A program made the translations under genes and the position numbers. Of a DNA stretch of 54,686 nucleotides, positions 1 to 8,072 are shown piece by piece. The stretch's first letter is position 1. The number at the start of each line of letters is the position of its first letter. The stretch comes from Daejeonella sp. (GTDB lineage: Bacteria > Bacteroidota > Bacteroidia > Sphingobacteriales > Sphingobacteriaceae). A model generated the notes under the pieces. The model searched no databases. It worked only from the letters and a program-made list of their open reading frames with translations, and had not been told where the DNA came from. The stretch lies in NCBI RefSeq assembly GCF_017495225.1, contig NZ_JAFEIG010000030.1, forward strand, positions 1 through 54,686. Reading direction: 5' to 3'.

Positions 1-55
1 GTATAAAATTCGAAAAATAAAAAAAGGCTGTATCGGTTTATTTTGATACAGCCTC
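1..55 (+). mobile_element. Terminal end of an IS1182-family-like element (rest lies left of the window)
   Basis: A 10-bp perfect inverted repeat (25-34 with 45-54) forms a hairpin with A/T tracts on both sides. The stretch from about 1 to 55 closely matches one end of the element at 36955-37265, which carries an IS1182-type transposase N-terminus; both share the hairpin, its loop and the flanking TCGAAAAA stretch. I infer that position 55 is about the outer end of an element whose transposase lies to the left and reads rightwards. The hairpin also sits just downstream of the minus-strand operon ending at 68 and could terminate it. It could be only a terminator with a shared sequence. Confidence 0.5.
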
Positions 56-67
56 ATTTTTTTATAG

Positions 68-379
68 CTAAGATTTTCTTTCAAAGAAAAACATATTTTC
101 TGATTGGCCAATTATGACACTTTGACAATGAGAAAGGTGTAAAAACTCAAAAGGTTCATAAATATTGAACATAACTTTTGATATGTAGTTAAAATATCCT
201 GTGCATTCCACCCTACCTTCTGGGCTATACCTAACAATTCGATAATCCTTACCTACTAACTCCAAATGAAACCATGAGCCAGCTCCTTCGCCGGCCAACC
301 AATGACTATTCTCAGGAATGATACTTAGTCGCTTTGGTGCCATTAATGTGCTTTTTAAGTTACTTAGTTTATTTATCAT
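68..379 (-). CDS. Uncharacterised Bacteroidota protein, about 103 aa
   Basis: This is the last gene of a four-gene minus-strand operon. I chose the ATG at 379, which leaves a 10-bp gap after the preceding gene; a TTG at 412 would extend it by 11 residues into that gene. The protein has no signal peptide or membrane segment. It contains a WLAGEGAGSWF stretch and alternating hydrophobic segments that suggest a small beta-rich cytoplasmic protein. I recall similar short proteins beside the same neighbours in other Bacteroidota, but I cannot name a function. The hairpin at 25-54 is its likely terminator. Confidence 0.6.
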   Translation of the reverse strand: MINKLSNLKSTLMAPKRLSIIPENSHWLAGEGAGSWFHLELVGKDYRIVRYSPEGRVECTGYFNYISKVMFNIYEPFEFLHLSHCQSVIIGQSENMFFFERKS

Positions 380-389
380 ATCATTAAAA

Positions 390-1004
390 TTAAAATCCCT
401 TTTTCTCGACAATCATTTTTTTGTTTAAGCATTTTACATTACCTATCGGACTAGGGGAAACGCTTAATGGAAAAAATAATTTTATTCTATCTATAATTGG
501 AGCTTTTGCATTTAAAATTATTGTTCTTACAAATCGTGAACAATTAGTCCCTTTTAAAATAAATGGTCCATATTTTATAGGGCAATTTTGCTGCATAGAT
601 TTGGCATGAGCGAAAGCTTTATCGAAATCGATTTTTGTATATGAAGCATGCAAAGGTCCATCGCCATGACAGGCTGGATTTTCAGCAAGCTCAGATAAAA
701 TTTCTTCAAAATTCAACAATTCATGTCGCGAATCTGAAAATTTAGCCATAGAATACATACGTAAATCGTGATCAGTTTCATGATCTCTAACCCTCCCATG
801 ACCAAACGGCGCGTGATACCTTCCAAAATCAAAATAAAAGCAATTGCCAGTTTTAATCTCAACCAATACCACGGCCGCATGCCCAACCCTATAAAAATTA
901 TCTTTACTAAAACCTAAAATATTCATTAGCCCATCATACCATGCACCTGCTTGTTTACACAGAGTTTCTGGCCATGCAATAGCTATTGCGAAACCGGTAT
1001 ACAT
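390..1004 (-). CDS. Uncharacterised protein, possibly DUF6695-like
   Basis: A 204-residue protein without a clear signal peptide or membrane segment. It opens with FAIAIAWPETLCKQAGAWYD and continues with a G-H-A-A-V-V-L-V stretch, a DFGRYH segment and a GTNCSRFVR segment near the C-terminus. A conserved Cys together with His and Asp in such contexts would suit a papain-like or NlpC-like fold, but I cannot assign a catalytic set. The gene overlaps the NRDE gene upstream by 22 bp, so translation is probably coupled. The DUF assignment is from memory and uncertain; no function is known to me. Confidence 0.65.
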   Translation of the reverse strand: MYTGFAIAIAWPETLCKQAGAWYDGLMNILGFSKDNFYRVGHAAVVLVEIKTGNCFYFDFGRYHAPFGHGRVRDHETDHDLRMYSMAKFSDSRHELLNFEEILSELAENPACHGDGPLHASYTKIDFDKAFAHAKSMQQNCPIKYGPFILKGTNCSRFVRTIILNAKAPIIDRIKLFFPLSVSPSPIGNVKCLNKKMIVEKKGF

Positions 1005-1720
1005 GAATAATTAGCTAAATTTAAACTCCTTAACTGTCTATCTAGAAGATCGTAATAATCAAATATTTCTTCATTCTTTGTAGACCATATTTGAGATATA
1101 CTTACCGTCTGTTGAAAATTTTCACGCTTCATCAATATATTTAAACTCGGTACATCGCAATGCTTTGCTTGATGAAAATCCAAAATTTTACAATCTGAAC
1201 TTGCCTGATTATCAATTAGCCATTTGTTAAACCACGACTGCCTAATTTCTCTATCTTCTTTAGAATAAAGTGTAACAGACGACCAAATTCGAGGGTTTTC
1301 AGGGTTAATCTTTGTGATGTGCTTCTTTTCTCCATCCCACACTAATTCATGAAATAAAATATCATTCTGATAATCAATAAGAAGAAGTGTAAATGGTTTA
1401 ACACCTTCTAAATTAACAGTCGACATAAACTCCAATTGGGAAGCATATTTAAAACTCGACAACAAAATTTGTCCCCTGCTTTGCCCAAATTCATAATCCT
1501 TAGTATGATTTTCAAAACCCCCATTTAAAAGACAAGCAATCTGCTTTTTATTACTTGCTGCAATCCAAGTGCCGCCAGCAAGCATGTCTTTGGGATAAAC
1601 TAATGTAGTTTTCAAATCAACAAAAGCCTGCAATTTAGCCGTTGACCTTACCGTTTTTTCATCTCTACTAGATGTCAATACGAAACCTTCCTTAAGAGGA
1701 ATGTATGTTACTGTGCACAT
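983..1720 (-). CDS. NRDE family protein (TANGO2-like)
   Basis: The 245-residue protein begins MCTVTYIPLKEGFVLTSSRDE. This is the N-terminal signature of the NRDE/TANGO2 family: Cys2 becomes the N-terminal residue after methionine removal, and the family motif appears here as S-R-D-E rather than N-R-D-E. The G-G-T-W-I-A-A segment near residue 50 is also typical. The fold resembles N-terminal nucleophile hydrolases; in animals TANGO2 is linked to lipid or haem handling, while the bacterial role is unknown. The gene overlaps the DinB-like gene by 13 bp and the next gene by 22 bp, so the four genes are probably co-expressed. Confidence 0.85.
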   Translation of the reverse strand: MCTVTYIPLKEGFVLTSSRDEKTVRSTAKLQAFVDLKTTLVYPKDMLAGGTWIAASNKKQIACLLNGGFENHTKDYEFGQSRGQILLSSFKYASQLEFMSTVNLEGVKPFTLLLIDYQNDILFHELVWDGEKKHITKINPENPRIWSSVTLYSKEDREIRQSWFNKWLIDNQASSDCKILDFHQAKHCDVPSLNILMKRENFQQTVSISQIWSTKNEEIFDYYDLLDRQLRSLNLANYSCIPVSQ

Positions 1721-2211
1721 GATTGTTGATGCCTAATTGTTGATGGTGCTATACCGAAACTTTGATCTATTAAATGATCCATCTTCTGGTCAATTAAACC
1801 AATTTTGATAAGAGCCTGGTGATGAATACTATGTTCCAAACAATACACTAACTCCCTTTCAATTGAAGACTTAATCATATCTAAAACTTCGCCATTATGA
1901 GAAAAATTAGCGCCGAGAAGTATTTCCTGTGTACCATTTAAATGAGGAATGTCATCGCAAATTTGATCTATACAAGAAATTGCCAAATCAGGACTTTGCT
2001 CCAAATTTAAATCCCGCTCACGATTATCATAATTAACCGAACCATCACTTGCTCCTTTAATGATACATCTATAAAATTCTAAAACATGACGTAAATGCTG
2101 TCCTATTGATGAATTAGACAATATTTGCAACTTACTTTGATACTTTTCTTCATCAAAATGGGAAATCAGGTGCCTCAATTCTAATAAATTCTCTATACAA
2201 TATTGTTTCAT
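1708..2211 (-). CDS. DinB family protein
   Basis: The 167-residue protein has the DinB/YfiT four-helix layout. A histidine near residue 39 (SIGQHLRHV) and an E-H-S-I-H-H motif near residue 127 provide the three histidines that bind a divalent metal in this superfamily. Members include thiol-dependent transferases as well as damage-induced proteins of unknown activity, so the substrate cannot be named. It is the first gene of the operon that continues with the NRDE protein and two uncharacterised proteins, and its stop overlaps the next start. The ATG start at 2211 is well supported. Confidence 0.8.
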   Translation of the reverse strand: MKQYCIENLLELRHLISHFDEEKYQSKLQILSNSSIGQHLRHVLEFYRCIIKGASDGSVNYDNRERDLNLEQSPDLAISCIDQICDDIPHLNGTQEILLGANFSHNGEVLDMIKSSIERELVYCLEHSIHHQALIKIGLIDQKMDHLIDQSFGIAPSTIRHQQSCAQ

Positions 2212-2381
2212 TTTACCTGAATTTTAAATCCCAAAACTTATTCTAACTTATTCTAAGATTGATTTTAAATTTATTCTATTCCCAATCTGCCAGTATTAAT
2301 TGATGAATTTTCTGACCTAAGAATAAAAGCTCCTTTGGCCTAAAAACTTCACCTTAAAAATGAGTTTATAAATAAAAAAAG

Positions 2382-2625
2382 CTAAGCTTGAACTCCATAT
2401 TTTTGAATCAATTTTAGATCTAAATCTTTCTCAATATTTTGAGATTTATTTATAAATACGTAATTATAATAATCTTCAGTTAATTTATTTTGAATTATTA
2501 TTTTGAATTCATACATGAATTATAGCATTAGGATACACATCTAGAATCAAAACCTTATTTCTCAGCCCTAGCAATTTTAATCCCTTCATCAATTCATAAT
2601 CACCAAATTAAACTTTAATGTGCTC
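2382..2625 (-). pseudogene. Relic of a secreted thioredoxin-family gene
   Basis: The 469-bp gap between 2212 and 2680 holds no intact gene. Read on the minus strand, it gives fragments that align with the thioredoxin-fold protein at 4323-4760: RNKVLILDVY against ENKIVFLYVY, then EFKIIIQNKLTEDYYNYVF against ELKMTTFKNKTAGSFYNSTF, then QKYGVQA before a stop against ARKYGVQG. The CxxC motif is lost at the place where WCGPC would fall, and at least one frameshift and an in-frame stop are present. I read it as a decayed paralogue. The rest of the gap is AT-rich and featureless. Confidence 0.6.
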
Positions 2626-2680
2626 ATCGCCTCTCAACACAGAAATAGATAAGCGTAAAAAAATATCCTGCTGAGTTTCT

Positions 2681-3106
2681 TTACTTATTTAGCTTAGCTA
2701 AAGATTGATCAAAAGCCTGCTTAATTTCTTCAGTAGTCTTGGTAACACTAATCGTAGAAATCAAAAGCTTTGTATCACTATTTATAAAATAAATTACCCC
2801 TGTGCTATTATTACTTTTAGCAACGCCTGCAACCCCCGCAACTGTATAAACTACTTCAGAAGCCTTCTTTGTCTCTTTCGTTGAAAGATCATTGATTATA
2901 ATTTGGTAGTTCGGATTGTTTCGGTACTGCGACAAAACATCTACCTCTACACGATTACCATTTTTTCTGCATGCCGGGCACCATTTGGCAGTATTAACCA
3001 TTACAATAACTTTTTTGTCATCGGTCTTCTCCAGCCCCTTTACCTGTGAGCCAGAAAACATTAAAAATGCAATAAGTACTATTAGAGAGCCTGTTAAATT
3101 TTTCAT
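2681..3106 (-). CDS. Secreted thioredoxin-fold protein with WCPAC motif
   Basis: A 141-residue protein. The first 24 or so residues (MKNLTGSLIVLIAFLMFSGS) form a signal peptide. The redox motif W-C-P-A-C lies at about residues 42-46 behind the beta strand KKVIVMVNTAK, as in thioredoxin. The usual cis-proline region is poorly conserved: the segment after the motif reads VYTVAGVAGVAKSNNSTGVI. It would act in the periplasm as a thiol-disulfide or thiol-sensing protein. It lies downstream of the sigma/anti-sigma pair and probably has its own promoter in the 233-bp gap. Confidence 0.75.
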   Translation of the reverse strand: MKNLTGSLIVLIAFLMFSGSQVKGLEKTDDKKVIVMVNTAKWCPACRKNGNRVEVDVLSQYRNNPNYQIIINDLSTKETKKASEVVYTVAGVAGVAKSNNSTGVIYFINSDTKLLISTISVTKTTEEIKQAFDQSLAKLNK

Positions 3107-3339
3107 TTTCTTATTTGTTTAGATTAAAATTCTGCATCAACCGTTTTAGCAATATTTAATTTTGCTTATTTAATTGATTAGACGAAAAAAAAACTCAACC
3201 TGACAAAAAATAATTATTTATTTTCAAAATTATTTTTTGAGTTAAAAAATTAAATATTTGGGGGACTAATTTATGCTCAAGAATATTGTGGAGCATTGCT
3301 TGAGAAGCAATTGTGAATGATATAAATCAATAATGAAAT

Positions 3340-3585
3340 CTAAAGTTTAGAAATTATCTTTTCTTTAAGTTTATCATTAGATTTTTCCGGCTGCTTAACG
3401 TCTTTTTTGAATCTACGTTCTAAAGCTTTATGAATTAATAAGCTATGTTTAGAGTAAGTGGAGCATGCTTTACAAATAATTAAATGGAAATAAAGCTTGA
3501 TCCCATTTTTAAATGAAATCTTGTCTAAATGCTTCCTTTCAATTAGCTCAGTGGCTTTTTTGCACGTTAAATGTAATTTACCCAT
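3340..3585 (-). CDS. Zinc-binding anti-sigma factor-like protein
   Basis: The 81-residue cytoplasmic protein contains the H-x3-C-x2-C motif (HLIICKAC) preceded by an N-terminal Cys helix (LTCKKATELIERK). This is the arrangement of zinc-binding anti-sigma domains (zf-HC2/ZAS). It has no membrane segment, so it would be a soluble anti-sigma protein, like redox-responsive RsrA-type members. It starts 4 bp after the stop of the ECF sigma gene, the normal place for a cognate anti-sigma. A GTG at 3588 is an alternative start one codon upstream. Response to thiol oxidation is inferred from the Cys ligands and the thioredoxin neighbours. Confidence 0.75.
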   Translation of the reverse strand: MGKLHLTCKKATELIERKHLDKISFKNGIKLYFHLIICKACSTYSKHSLLIHKALERRFKKDVKQPEKSNDKLKEKIISKL

Positions 3586-3589
3586 CACC

Positions 3590-4177
3590 TTATAAGCTCC
3601 AATTTGTTTCGATACATTTTTTTAGCATAAGCTTTGCTCTATGCATGATCTGCCAATAATTAGACGCAGTGAGTTCCAAATCCTGACAAATCTCTTGAGT
3701 TTCCTTATCTAAAAGATATTTAGAGTTTATAGCAAGAGCCCACTTTGATGGTAGATTATCTATACATTTCGATAATGCCTGATTAAAACCTTCATCATCT
3801 AGGAGATGCTTCTCTTCAGCCCAAATTGTGCTCGACTCTGGCAAAGCCCATTTACCATTTTTGTCAAAGATTTCATCAGCCATAGCGCCCGCTTTTTCTT
3901 CATAAAGCTGATCTAGACTAACGTGCCTTTCTGACTTCTTCCTATAAAAATCAATGATTTTATTGTTTAAAATGGAAATTAGCCATGTTTTTGGCTGACT
4001 ATTATTCTTAAATTTTTCGAAAGAAGCAAAGGCCGACAAAAATGTTTCTTGTACAAGATCTTCAGCAATTTCAATGGATGAAATCTTACTAATCGCTCTG
4101 CTATACAAGGCATCAGTGTGTTCTAAAACCCAACTTGTAATTGTTTTTCGTTTTTCTTCTTCTGATACAGCAATCAT
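3590..4177 (-). CDS. ECF-family RNA polymerase sigma factor
   Basis: A 195-residue sigma-70 family protein with region 2 (residues about 25-95, including AEDLVQETFLSAFASFEKF and TWLISILNNKIIDFYRKKSE) and region 4 (about 125-190, ending with a DLELTASNYWQIMHRAKLML helix-turn-helix). There is no region 1 or 3, as expected for ECF factors. It would direct RNA polymerase to a small regulon under control of the anti-sigma protein encoded directly downstream. Its upstream region shares a TTTTTTG-A/T-CAG stretch followed by a T-tract with the region upstream of the thioredoxin gene ending at 3106, possibly a shared promoter. Confidence 0.93.
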   Translation of the reverse strand: MIAVSEEEKRKTITSWVLEHTDALYSRAISKISSIEIAEDLVQETFLSAFASFEKFKNNSQPKTWLISILNNKIIDFYRKKSERHVSLDQLYEEKAGAMADEIFDKNGKWALPESSTIWAEEKHLLDDEGFNQALSKCIDNLPSKWALAINSKYLLDKETQEICQDLELTASNYWQIMHRAKLMLKKCIETNWSL

Positions 4178-4322
4178 TAATCATTCATTTTGAACTGTGA
4201 ATTTAACATTTATTGCTGCAATTAAAATATTATCTTAAAAAACAATTCTGTCAAAAAAGCTAAGAAATTTTTATTGCTCAATTTATTTTGCTGATTATAG
4301 ATTAGAAACAATAAGAGTCTAC

Positions 4323-4760
4323 CTACCTTTTGCTTACTTTGTGAACTTCTTGTCCCAGTTCAAGAAAGCCCTTCGAATCGTAAAAACCTTCTGCTCTATA
4401 CAATATTTTGCCATCAGGCCTAATAAAAAAAAAGCTAGGATAGCCTTGAACACCATATTTCCGTGCTAAAATTGGTCCCTCGCCCTTTTCACCATTTAAT
4501 GAAATATTGATAAATGTGGAATTATAAAAGGAGCCTGCTGTTTTGTTTTTAAAGGTGGTCATTTTCAGTTCAATACACGGCCCACACCAAGTAGCATACA
4601 CATACAAAAACACAATCTTATTTTCCTTTTTAGCAATTTGAAGAGCCTCAGCAAAGGTATTCTCGCTAAACTGAATTCCAGAACCTGGCTTAATATCAGC
4701 CTTGCTAATGTTAGTCCCTATTAAAATGAGGATAAAGAACAGTTGGATTGCTTTTTTCAT
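4323..4760 (-). CDS. Secreted thioredoxin family protein (WCGPC)
   Basis: I take the ATG at 4760 (MKKAIQLFFILILIG) as the start because it gives a proper signal peptide; a TTG two codons upstream is also open. The 145-residue protein has Y-A-T-W-C-G-P-C at about residues 57-64, a KYGVQGYPSFFFI segment with the cis-proline, and RPDGKILYRAEGFY at the end of the fold. This is the Thioredoxin_7/DUF255-like layout often found in Bacteroidota. It would act in the periplasm as a thiol-disulfide reductant. It stands just upstream of the ECF sigma gene and is paralogous to the relic at 2382-2625. Confidence 0.85.
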   Translation of the reverse strand: MKKAIQLFFILILIGTNISKADIKPGSGIQFSENTFAEALQIAKKENKIVFLYVYATWCGPCIELKMTTFKNKTAGSFYNSTFINISLNGEKGEGPILARKYGVQGYPSFFFIRPDGKILYRAEGFYDSKGFLELGQEVHKVSKR

Positions 4761-4913
4761 GAACAAATTTATTAAAATGGTTAATAAAGATTAGTGTGAA
4801 ATAATTTATTTTCATCTCAATCAAATAAAAAATCTTACCTCCTTAAAAATGTGCAACTTAAAAATGAGCCCAGTACAGCTAAATATTTGAACGCTGCATT
4901 AAGGCAAATTAGC

Positions 4914-4921
4914 TATCTTTG
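4914..4921 (+). promoter_or_regulatory. Bacteroidota-type -7 box for pdxJ
   Basis: TATCTTTG matches the TAnnTTTG consensus recognised by the Bacteroidota primary sigma factor. It lies 34 bp upstream of the chosen pdxJ ATG. A TTTG at 4886-4889 may be the -33 element, although its spacing is wider than usual. A second, weaker TATCTTTTG lies at 4934. Confidence 0.5.
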
Positions 4922-4955
4922 ATAGACAAATAATATCTTTTGATTGCCTTTAAAA

Positions 4956-5675
4956 ATGACAAAATTATCCGTTAACATCAATAAAATCGCTACTCTTAGA
5001 AATTCAAGAGGAGGAAATAATCCTGATTTGGTAAAAGTTGCAATGAATGCAGAACGATTTGGTGCTGAAGGTATTACAGTCCACCCCCGCCCCGATGAAA
5101 GACATATTCGTTATCAGGATGTATTTGATTTAAAGAAAGCAATTCATACAGAATTCAATATTGAAGGTAATCCCAAGGAGCTAAAATTTGTTGAACTTGT
5201 TTTAGCCAATAAACCGGCCCAGGTAACTCTAGTTCCAGATGCGGAAGGCCAATTGACCTCCAACCATGGCTGGGATACTATAAAACATCAATCTTATCTA
5301 AAAGATATTATCGCTGAATTTAAATCAGCAGGCATTCGTGTTTCCATATTTGTTGATCCTGCCGAAGAAATGGTTGAGGCGGCACAAGAAACGGGGACAG
5401 ACAGAATTGAACTTTATACTGAGGCCTATGCCACTAATTACCATCAAGATCGTGAAAAGGCAATCGCACCTTATATCAAAGCTGCAGAAATAGCTAATAA
5501 ATTAGGGCTGGGAATAAATGCAGGGCACGACCTCGATCTTCACAACCTTCAATATTTCTCGCAAAATATTCCAGGTCTGCTAGAGGTAAGCATCGGCCAC
5601 GCACTCATTTGCGATGCTCTTTACTATGGTTTAGAAAATACCATTCAGATGTACCTAAAACAAAAGAATGCATAA
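4956..5675 (+). CDS. pdxJ: Pyridoxine 5'-phosphate synthase
   Basis: The enzyme condenses 1-deoxyxylulose 5-phosphate with 3-amino-2-oxopropyl phosphate to form pyridoxine phosphate in de novo vitamin B6 synthesis. The 239-residue protein has the family landmarks in order: [17 protein letters not shown] at the N-terminus, [16 protein letters not shown] near residue 40, ELYTEAYA near 165, [11 protein letters not shown] near 190 and [13 protein letters not shown] near 215. I prefer the ATG at 4956 to the TTG at 4944 because homologues begin with this segment. The gene has its own -7 box and is followed after 45 bp by mnmH on the same strand. Confidence 0.96.
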   Translation: MTKLSVNINKIATLRNSRGGNNPDLVKVAMNAERFGAEGITVHPRPDERHIRYQDVFDLKKAIHTEFNIEGNPKELKFVELVLANKPAQVTLVPDAEGQLTSNHGWDTIKHQSYLKDIIAEFKSAGIRVSIFVDPAEEMVEAAQETGTDRIELYTEAYATNYHQDREKAIAPYIKAAEIANKLGLGINAGHDLDLHNLQYFSQNIPGLLEVSIGHALICDALYYGLENTIQMYLKQKNA

Positions 5676-5720
5676 GCCTAAATCGCAAAGATTAAATTTC
5701 AATTTAAAGCTTTCTTAAAC

Positions 5721-6773
5721 ATGATTCAAAAGCTGGACATCGCTGAATTTCTCAAATTAGCTGATACGGTACCTGTTATCGACGTAAGAACGCCATTGGA
5801 ATTTGCACATGCCAGAATCCCAGGTGCATATAACCTACCCATTTTTTCAAATGAAGAGCGTGTATTGGTCGGTACCTGCTACAAACAAAAAAGTCGTGAA
5901 GAGGCAATTTTGCTTGGTTTTGATTTAACAGGCCCCAAATGGTCGGGATTTATTCAAGATGCCTTAAAAATTGCTCCCGAGAAAAAAATACTCGTGCATT
6001 GTTGGCGTGGTGGCATGCGTAGCGGCGCAATGGCTTGGGCATTAAGTCTTTATGGATTCGATGTTTACCTTTTAGAAGGCGGATATAAACGCTTTCGTAA
6101 TTGGGTTTTAGATCAGTTCAAAGAAGAATATCCACTTTTGGTTGTCGGCGGAATGACAGGCTCTGGGAAAACAAATACACTCATAGAGCTCAAAAATCTC
6201 AATCAACAAGTTATTGACCTAGAGGATATTGCACAACATCAAGGTTCAGCATACGGCTCCATGGGTAAATTAATTCAACCTAGTCAGGAGCACTTTGAAA
6301 ACATCTTAGCATCTCAACTTGTAAAAACAGACCGCACAAAGCCTATTTGGGTCGAAGATGAAAGCCTATCCATCGGTAAATGCTTCATCCCCAATCCTTT
6401 TTTCAAGCAAATGCGTGAAACAACTTTGTTAAAACTTGAAGTTCCTTTTCAAAAAAGAGTCGATTTTTTAGTGGAAGAATATGGCAAGCTTAATAAAGAG
6501 TTTCTAATTGAACGTACACTAAAAATTGGCAAACGACTAGGCCCACTGCAAACAAAAGAAGCCATTCAAGCCATCGAAACCGATCAAATGGAGCTTTTTA
6601 TAAAAATGGTTTTAGTTTATTATGATAAGACTTATAGCAACGGACAAGGAAAAAGATTAGCTGAAAAAGTTTATCCCCTGCCCTGCAAAAGCACAAATGC
6701 CAAAGAAAATAGCGAAATCTTATTAAATCACTATCTCATATCTAACGTCTCAAATCTCACATCTCATATCTAA
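5721..6773 (+). CDS. mnmH: tRNA 2-selenouridine synthase
   Basis: This enzyme (SelU) replaces sulfur with selenium in 2-thiouridine at the wobble position of tRNAs, using selenophosphate. The N-terminal rhodanese domain carries the active-site Cys94 in the loop H-C-W-R-G-G-M-R, and a P-loop (GGMTGSGKT, residues 143-151) binds the geranyl or nucleotide group. At 350 residues it is close to the family length. The last dozen codons are made of a 14-bp tandem repeat (6735-6804), so the extreme C-terminus is not conserved family sequence. selD, which makes the selenium donor, follows after 33 bp, so the two are very probably one operon. Confidence 0.95.
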   Translation: MIQKLDIAEFLKLADTVPVIDVRTPLEFAHARIPGAYNLPIFSNEERVLVGTCYKQKSREEAILLGFDLTGPKWSGFIQDALKIAPEKKILVHCWRGGMRSGAMAWALSLYGFDVYLLEGGYKRFRNWVLDQFKEEYPLLVVGGMTGSGKTNTLIELKNLNQQVIDLEDIAQHQGSAYGSMGKLIQPSQEHFENILASQLVKTDRTKPIWVEDESLSIGKCFIPNPFFKQMRETTLLKLEVPFQKRVDFLVEEYGKLNKEFLIERTLKIGKRLGPLQTKEAIQAIETDQMELFIKMVLVYYDKTYSNGQGKRLAEKVYPLPCKSTNAKENSEILLNHYLISNVSNLTSHI

Positions 6774-6804
6774 CATCTAAATACTCAATACTAATATCTA
6801 ACAC
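6735..6804 (+). repeat. Five tandem 14-bp units across the mnmH stop codon
   Basis: Five consecutive 14-bp units start at 6735, 6749, 6763, 6777 and 6791. The consensus is CTCATATCTAACAT, itself two 7-bp halves. The first three units are the most alike. The array encodes the last residues of MnmH and its stop codon, fills the intergenic gap, and stops 2 bp before the selD ATG. Confidence 0.9.
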
Positions 6805-6806
6805 CA

Positions 6807-7856
6807 ATGCAACCCGAAGAAATAAAATTAACTCAATATTCACATGGCGCTGGCTGCGGATGTAAAATCAGTCCGGCAGTACTCGACCTCATTCTTCATA
6901 GTCCGATAAAACACGCCATTGACCCTTCATTATTAGTTGGCAATAACACGCGTGATGATGCTGCCGTATTAGATTTAGGAAATGGTACAGCATTAATTTC
7001 AACGACCGATTTTTTCATGCCCATTGTGGATGATGCCTATGATTTCGGGAGAATTGCATCAGCAAATGCCATTAGTGATGTGTATGCCATGGGCGGAAAG
7101 CCTGTGCTCGCCATTGCCATTTTAGGTTGGCCAATTGATAAATTATCACCAGAAGTGGCTCAGAAGGTTCTTGAAGGCTCACGCTCCATCTGCGCCGAAG
7201 CGGGAATTACACTCGCCGGCGGACATAGCATTGACAGTCCCGAGCCCATTTTCGGCCTCGCCGTAAACGGGATGGTAGATATCCAAAACTTAAAGCAAAA
7301 CTCAACAGCCACTGCAGGATGTAAGCTATACCTAACCAAATCTTTGGGGGTAGGAATTTTAACCACCGCACAGAAAAAAGGTATTCTTAAGGCAGAGCAT
7401 GCCCAAATTGCTCCAAAGAGCATGTCGATGTTAAATAAAATCGGCGAAACTTTAGGCAAACTGAATTATATAAAAGCAATGACTGATGTGACTGGTTTCG
7501 GATTATTGGGCCACCTATCAGAAATGTGTGAAGGCAGCAATCTACAAGCCTTGGTGGAGTTTGATAAAGTTCCTAAACTAGCCGAGATAGACGAATACCT
7601 AGCTCAAAATTCTATCCCTGGAGGTACCGGCAGAAATTGGGCAAGCTATGGACATAAAGTAAAAAGCATCACGGATAGACAGAAACATATTTTGGCGGAT
7701 CCGCAAACTAGTGGCGGACTATTAGTAGCCGTTGAGCCAGATAAATGCCAAGAATTTGAGCAGGTATTGCGAGAAAATGGTATCCCAGAAAAGAATATTG
7801 TTTGCTTCGGAACACTAATTCCAAAATCGGAAGAAAAACTAATTGAAATTATTTAA
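6807..7856 (+). CDS. selD: Selenide, water dikinase
   Basis: SelD makes selenophosphate, the selenium donor, from selenide and ATP. The 349-residue protein carries the N-terminal G-A-G-C-G-C-K motif, with the catalytic Cys17 (not selenocysteine) and Lys20 at the positions known from the family. An [13 protein letters not shown] metal/ATP segment follows near residue 46, then [28 protein letters not shown] and the C-terminal [14 protein letters not shown]. It directly follows mnmH. No selA, selB or tRNA-Sec is visible here, so within this window selenium is used only for tRNA selenouridine. Confidence 0.97.
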   Translation: MQPEEIKLTQYSHGAGCGCKISPAVLDLILHSPIKHAIDPSLLVGNNTRDDAAVLDLGNGTALISTTDFFMPIVDDAYDFGRIASANAISDVYAMGGKPVLAIAILGWPIDKLSPEVAQKVLEGSRSICAEAGITLAGGHSIDSPEPIFGLAVNGMVDIQNLKQNSTATAGCKLYLTKSLGVGILTTAQKKGILKAEHAQIAPKSMSMLNKIGETLGKLNYIKAMTDVTGFGLLGHLSEMCEGSNLQALVEFDKVPKLAEIDEYLAQNSIPGGTGRNWASYGHKVKSITDRQKHILADPQTSGGLLVAVEPDKCQEFEQVLRENGIPEKNIVCFGTLIPKSEEKLIEII

Positions 7857-8072
7857 TTTTTTGCTTTTAACATTAATTTAAAAGCCAATTATAAGAGAAT
7901 TATATAGGGTAAAATGTTAATATAAGCATTTTAAAATCATCTATTTGTAAAATTAGATGCTGTTTATTCATTTAAAAGATGTATGAATAGTTTTATCATT
8001 GAAAAAGATTCAAGCACAATGAAATATGCAGAAAATACTTATTTTTGACCCATCAAAACTCTCCCCATTTTA

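Noticed and set aside
421-609. A 62-codon open frame on the plus strand.
   Set aside because: It is antisense to the 204-residue protein gene and has no supporting features, as is true of most short frames opposite real genes in this window.
7857-8072. Possible riboswitch upstream of gcvP (a glycine riboswitch would be the expected one).
   Set aside because: I see no paired glycine-aptamer core or strong stems in the 216 bp; the sequence is AT-rich without clear structure.
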